64,000 bases of DNA, taken from positions 1 through 64,000 of the forward strand of contig JAFSYO010000085.1 of NCBI GenBank assembly GCA_017449925.1, in the 5' to 3' direction. Positions 60,445 to 64,000 of the stretch are shown piece by piece (the stretch's first letter is position 1; each line of letters starts with the position of its first letter). This DNA comes from Stomatobaculum sp. GTDB taxonomy: Bacteria; Bacillota_A; Clostridia; Lachnospirales; Lachnospiraceae. Below the pieces are notes generated by a model. It did no database searches. It was given only the letters and a program-made list of their open reading frames with translations, and was not told the DNA's origin. A program made the translations under genes and the position numbers.

Positions 60445-61494
60445 ATGGCTGAAAAGAAACAGTACACCAAGCGTGACGGCAGCAAGGATTATCCGATTCT
60501 CGACAAGATCGCGGCAATGCCCGGCGGACTTGTCATTGTTCCTCTGGTCATCGCGGTCCTGCTCGCGACCTTCTGCCCGCAGGTCTATCAGATCGGCGGC
60601 TATGTGACAGCTCTGTTCTACAACGGCAACTCCTGCATGATGGGCTTCTTCCTCATCGTCTGCGGTTCCATGATCGACATCAAGCAGGTCGGCATGCCGC
60701 TGTACAAGGGCGCCATCATGACCGGCACCAAGTTCGTCCTGGGCGTCATCCTGGGCGTCCTGGTCGGAAAGATCTGCGGCCCCGCCGGCTTCCTGGGCAT
60801 CGCTCCCTTCGTGCTGATCGCCGCGATCACGAACTCCAACGGTTCCCTTTACATCTCTCTGTCCTCCCAGTTCGGCAACGCGACTGATACCGGCGCTATC
60901 TCCATCCTGTCCCTGAACGACGGCCCGTTCTTCACCCTGGTCGCCCTGGGCGCCACAGGACTGGCAAACATCCCGATCATGACCCTGATCGCAGTCATCA
61001 TCCCGCTGCTCATCGGTTTCATCTGGGGCAACCTCGACGAGAAGTTCCGCGACACCTGCAAGACTGCGCAGCCCATCGTTACTTTCTTCATGACCATCTC
61101 CATCGGCGCGAAGACCGACGTGAAGACCATCCTGACCGCCGGCGCCTCCGGTGTCGTCCTTGGTCTCATCTCTGCAGCAACTGCAGTCCTGTTCTTCTTC
61201 ATCATCAACCTGCTTCTTCCGAAGAAGGAGCGCAACGCCATGGGCGCCGCCATCGGTACCACGGCTCTGAACTCCGCCATGACCCCGGCAGCTGTCGCGG
61301 AAGCGGATCCCACCTACGCGGATGTCGTTCCCATGGCTACTGCCCAGTGCGCCACCGCTTCTATCATCACCCTCTTCCTGTGCCCCTTCATCACGGCTGC
61401 TTTTGACAAATACATGATGAACAGCCAGAAGGGCATCTACAGCCCGGAGGGCTGGGCCTATGAAAAGGGCCTGAAAATGACCGGCAGACAGTAA
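60445..61494 (+). CDS. kdgT: KdgT-family permease, probable tetronate transporter
   Basis: A 349-residue membrane carrier of the 2-keto-3-deoxygluconate permease family with about ten helices. Signature parts are MPGGLVIVPLVIAVLLATFC, the ATDTGAISILSLNDGPFFT region near residue 150 and AMGAAIGTTALNSAMTPAAV. The second gene of the known KDG pathway is absent and the neighbours act on C4 acids, so it probably imports D-threonate or a related acid. It lies 78 bp after the kinase gene; the gap holds a small hairpin with GTCCCCGG arms. Confidence 0.85.
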   Translation: MAEKKQYTKRDGSKDYPILDKIAAMPGGLVIVPLVIAVLLATFCPQVYQIGGYVTALFYNGNSCMMGFFLIVCGSMIDIKQVGMPLYKGAIMTGTKFVLGVILGVLVGKICGPAGFLGIAPFVLIAAITNSNGSLYISLSSQFGNATDTGAISILSLNDGPFFTLVALGATGLANIPIMTLIAVIIPLLIGFIWGNLDEKFRDTCKTAQPIVTFFMTISIGAKTDVKTILTAGASGVVLGLISAATAVLFFFIINLLLPKKERNAMGAAIGTTALNSAMTPAAVAEADPTYADVVPMATAQCATASIITLFLCPFITAAFDKYMMNSQKGIYSPEGWAYEKGLKMTGRQ

Positions 61495-61532
61495 TCTCCT
61501 CCCCTTTCAACCTGACAATCATTACCGGCAGA

Positions 61533-61564
61533 GCACTCCCCGCGGAAGAATCCGCGGGGAGTGC
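61533..61564 (+). other. GC-rich hairpin, 14 bp stem
   Basis: Perfect arms at 61533-61546 and 61551-61564 enclose an AGAA loop. No T run follows, so rather than a classical terminator it may protect the upstream message end or control the next gene, whose ATG is 20 bp away. Confidence 0.6.
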
Positions 61565-61584
61565 CAAAAAAGAGGACCCATCCC

Positions 61585-62112
61585 ATGGAACAGACTACTC
61601 CGGCTCTCTCTGAAAAGATCCGCGTCACCATGACGCGGGAGGCTCTGTTTGATTTCTTCCTGTACCACGCCTACTCCAAGCTCAGCGGCTTTCTTCAGAA
61701 CCTGCTTGGGTTCGCGGTCTTTTTCCTCGGCGTTTTCTCCTACGTCACCGGACGCACGAACGGCATCGGCTGTTTTCTGTATCTCCTCGCCGCTGTGTGT
61801 TTTCTGGCGTACACGCCGTTCCTCCTCAGCCGGAAGGCTGCCAGGGCAATGCGGGAAGAAGACATCTACCGGACTCCCATGGACCTGACCTTTACGGAAG
61901 GCGTGGGGATCCTGGCGGAACAGGGTGAATCCAGCCGGCTGTATCCCTGGGAGGAAGTGCTCCGCGCCTCTGTCACTCCGAAGACCATCGCCATCTACAT
62001 AGGCGAAGAACAGGCTCTCATTGTCCCGAAGCAGGACTTCGGAGACCGTTTTCTCCAGTGTTACCAGATCATCGCAAAAGGACTCGGCATGTCCAGATCC
62101 GCTGCGCACTGA
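61585..62112 (+). CDS. YcxB-like membrane protein
   Basis: A 175-residue protein with two adjacent membrane helices (LQNLLGFAVFFLGVFSYVTG and FLYLLAAVCFLAYTPFLL) near residues 40-85 and a C-terminal soluble part with LYPWEEVLRASVTPKTIAIY, the pattern of YcxB-like (DUF-type) proteins. Function unknown. AGAGGA lies 8 nt before ATG 61585; the frame is open upstream to a GTG inside the hairpin, which is unlikely. It sits between the permease and two DeoR regulators. Confidence 0.75.
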   Translation: MEQTTPALSEKIRVTMTREALFDFFLYHAYSKLSGFLQNLLGFAVFFLGVFSYVTGRTNGIGCFLYLLAAVCFLAYTPFLLSRKAARAMREEDIYRTPMDLTFTEGVGILAEQGESSRLYPWEEVLRASVTPKTIAIYIGEEQALIVPKQDFGDRFLQCYQIIAKGLGMSRSAAH

Positions 62113-62153
62113 ATCGGCCATTTTCATTTGTGTAACAAGGAGGCAGCAGACCC

Positions 62154-62930
62154 ATGCTTGAACGACGTGAAGAGATCCTTTTGCTCCTGAGATCGCAGGA
62201 AAAAGTCACGGTGCATGACCTCTCGGAGCATTTCCACTGCTCCGAGGTGACCATCCGCACAGACCTCCGGGAACTGGAGGCGGAGGGAAAACTGGAACGC
62301 ACCCACGGCGGCGCCGTCCCGGTGCGGGAGCCTTTCCCGTCCTATCGTCCGGAGAACCTTTACCGCAATGCCGCCGCAAAGCAGCAGATCGCTTCCTGCG
62401 CCTACCGCATGATCTATGACAGAGAGACCATCATCCTGGATGACTCCTCTTCCTCCTTTTATCTCGCCCTGGAGATCCGCCGGAATCCGGAGAAGCGGCT
62501 CGCCGTGGTGACCAACTCCATTCTCGCAGTCAGCGAGCTTTCCGGCCTTCCCCATGTCGATCTGTATTTAGTGGGGGGAAGTGTGAGCGGGAATCTGCCC
62601 GCATCCCTGGGCTCCAAGGCCAACGAGGAGATCAGCCGCTTTAAAGTGGACAAAGCCTTTATCGGGGTGCACGGCATCAGTTTCGATGCCGGACTCACCG
62701 CCATCACCGATGCCGAAATGCAGATGAAGCAGTCCATTATCCGCACCACCTCAAAGGTGATCGTTCTGGCGGACAGTTCCCGGTTCGGCGGCGGATATTT
62801 TTCCGTGATCTGTCCCTTGTCCGGCATTTTCCGCGTCGTTACAGACAGCGGCATTTCCCAGGAAAATGTCCGAAAAGCGGCGCTTCACGGCGTCCCGCTG
62901 ATTATTGCCGACCAGTCCGGAGGCCTCTGA
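62154..62930 (+). CDS. DeoR/GlpR-family regulator 1 of the C4-acid locus
   Basis: A 258-residue DeoR regulator. The winged helix reads REEILLLLRSQEKVTVHDLS with recognition segment SEVTIRTDLRELEAEGKLER and THGGA. The sugar-phosphate domain has IILDDSSSSFYLALEI, TNSILAVSELS and VLADSSRFGGGYF. AGGAGG lies before the ATG. It is similar in sequence to the next gene, suggesting an old duplication. It likely controls the pdxA2 or following genes. Confidence 0.87.
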   Translation: MLERREEILLLLRSQEKVTVHDLSEHFHCSEVTIRTDLRELEAEGKLERTHGGAVPVREPFPSYRPENLYRNAAAKQQIASCAYRMIYDRETIILDDSSSSFYLALEIRRNPEKRLAVVTNSILAVSELSGLPHVDLYLVGGSVSGNLPASLGSKANEEISRFKVDKAFIGVHGISFDAGLTAITDAEMQMKQSIIRTTSKVIVLADSSRFGGGYFSVICPLSGIFRVVTDSGISQENVRKAALHGVPLIIADQSGGL

Positions 62931-62993
62931 GCGTTCTCCGCTTCTCCTGCTTTCGAAAGCATTTTTCGAAAAATAACTTGTGTTCTTTTTCGA

Positions 62994-63022
62994 TTGCTTT
63001 TTTGTTTGTTTTCGTTTATCAT
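62994..63022 (+). promoter_or_regulatory. Promoter of the second DeoR gene
   Basis: TTGCTT (62994-62999) and TATCAT (63017-63022) are 17 bp apart. Upstream are the palindromes CTTTCGAAAG and TTTTTCGAAAAA (62950-62973), and TTTTCGTTT lies within the spacer, similar to motifs before pdxA2. Confidence 0.6.
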
Positions 63023-63084
63023 GTGCTAAGCACAGTAACGCTTGAACACTGGGAACGAAAACGGGCCCGCAGAAAGGAGACGCT

Positions 63085-63846
63085 ATGAGCGAACGTCAGA
63101 AGAAAATACTCGAACTCCTGGAGACTCAGGGAAGTGTGAGTATCGCTTCTCTCAGCGAGCTCTTCGGCTGCTCCCTGGTGACGATCCGGAACGACATCCG
63201 CGAGCTGGAAAGCCAGGGACAGCTGGAACGCACCCGCGGCGGGGCAAAAAAAGTATCCCACGCGGAGTCCGCGGAAACGGCCTTCCCGAGCCTGCAGCGC
63301 AACACCGGGGCGAAGCAGCGCATTGCGGCCCGGGCCTATGATTATATCTCGGAGAACAGCACCATCCTCCTGGATGACTCCTCCGCCAGTTATTTCCTGG
63401 CACAGCATATCAGCCGCCACCCGGAGAAAGCCATGGCGGTCCTTACAAACTCTCTTCCTTCCGCAACCGTCCTGGCAGGCTGCCCGCATGTGCAGCTGTA
63501 CCTGATCGGCGGCCACGTCGGCGGTCACCTGCCCGCCACCATGGGCGAGCAGACGACGGAAACCATCCGGAACGTCTTCGTGGACATGGCCTTCATCAGC
63601 GTGCACAGCATCAATTTCAATGTGGGGCTCACCTCCATCGGAACACCGCAGATGCAGATCAAACGCGCCATCCTGGACACCACGGACAAGGTCTTTGTCC
63701 TGGCGGACAGCGCGAAATTCGGCGCCGGCTATCTGGAGGTCATCTGCCCCCTCAGCGAAGTGTACCGCATCATCACAGACTCCGGACTGAAGAAGGAATA
63801 TATCGACAAGGCGGAAGCAGAGCACATTCCGCTGGAGCTGTGCTGA
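63085..63846 (+). CDS. DeoR/GlpR-family regulator 2
   Basis: A 253-residue DeoR regulator closely similar to the previous one: helix-turn-helix with VSIASLSELFGCSLVTIRND, then LERTRGGAKK, and the effector domain with ILLDDSSASYFLAQHI, TNSLPSATVLAG and VLADSAKFGAGYL. It has its own promoter with operator-like palindromes, so it probably represses itself and a downstream set that begins with the triosephosphate isomerase gene. AAAGGAG precedes the ATG. Confidence 0.88.
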   Translation: MSERQKKILELLETQGSVSIASLSELFGCSLVTIRNDIRELESQGQLERTRGGAKKVSHAESAETAFPSLQRNTGAKQRIAARAYDYISENSTILLDDSSASYFLAQHISRHPEKAMAVLTNSLPSATVLAGCPHVQLYLIGGHVGGHLPATMGEQTTETIRNVFVDMAFISVHSINFNVGLTSIGTPQMQIKRAILDTTDKVFVLADSAKFGAGYLEVICPLSEVYRIITDSGLKKEYIDKAEAEHIPLELC

Positions 63847-63913
63847 TACAGAGCACACTTTGCCGGAATTGTGCCGGAACGGCTTCCGAAACAGAAAGGA
63901 GCCATTTCGCAGA

Positions 63914-64000
63914 ATGAAGAAAAAATTCTACTTCGGCAGCAATTTCAAAATGTACAAGACCGCTTCCGATACGGAAGAATATCTCAAGGCCATTACGGAA
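63914..64000 (+). CDS. tpiA: Triosephosphate isomerase-like protein (N-terminal 29 residues, partial)
   Basis: The frame starts MKKKFYFGSNFKMYKTASDT, which matches the first strand of triosephosphate isomerase, where the Asn and Lys of NxKM are catalytic. It is cut by the window end. GAAAGGAG lies before the ATG. In this context it could convert the dihydroxyacetone phosphate from PdxA2 or, as with EryH, isomerise an erythrulose phosphate. The choice cannot be made from 29 residues. Confidence 0.75.
   Translation, partial: MKKKFYFGSNFKMYKTASDTEEYLKAITE

Overview
The window is a 64 kb piece of a GC-rich, low-gap chromosome from an anaerobic Firmicute. It most resembles the class Clostridia, family Lachnospiraceae; I infer this from the kinds of genes and cannot name a species. 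The evidence is AGGAGG-type ribosome binding sites, sigma-A promoters, a T-box leader, a tetrahydrofolate riboswitch, a CD1871A-type CXXC peptide, a two-gene SUF system and several ferredoxin-dependent enzymes. No rRNA, tRNA, CRISPR array, insertion sequence or prophage was seen.

Left part (1-16 kb), housekeeping. The 5' part of rpoB leaves the left edge on the minus strand, driven by its own promoter. It is followed by peptidoglycan precursor genes (murI, ddl), a GntR regulator, ispE, and a tex-cyclophilin-acetyltransferase unit. On the plus strand are a degenerate CbiT-like protein, trpS, and a four-gene 2-oxoacid:ferredoxin oxidoreductase operon behind a T-box leader whose specifier reads AUC (Ile).

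Middle part (16-45 kb), mixed functions. It holds a PurF-family protein without its glutaminase cysteine, an aldo/keto reductase with ferredoxin domain, folT under a THF riboswitch with an obvious Shine-Dalgarno-sequestering helix, a TlpA/CXXC-peptide/polyferredoxin redox operon, three zinc-ribbon genes in a row, sufC-sufB, two secreted or anchored proteins, an HTH-Uma2 fusion, a DUF815 ATPase and a threonine dehydratase-RidA pair. Upstream of that pair is a 600 bp gene-free region with three near-identical 40 bp dyads. Next comes a V-type ATPase operon in the order E-DUF2764-A-B-D-I-K, the layout known from spirochaetes and chlamydiae.

Right part (45-64 kb), sugar-acid catabolism. A divergent ascorbate (ula) locus carries the PTS genes, lactonase UlaG, epimerases UlaE and UlaF and a split transketolase, but no UlaD decarboxylase. 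Between ulaE and ulaF lies an unrecognised 354-residue protein with an FG-GAP-like calcium motif. Next to it is a four-carbon acid locus (RpiB-like isomerase, PdxA2, DtnK-like kinase, KdgT-like permease, two DeoR regulators and the start of a triosephosphate isomerase). Together they look like one route from ascorbate and tetronates to pentose phosphates and triose phosphates.
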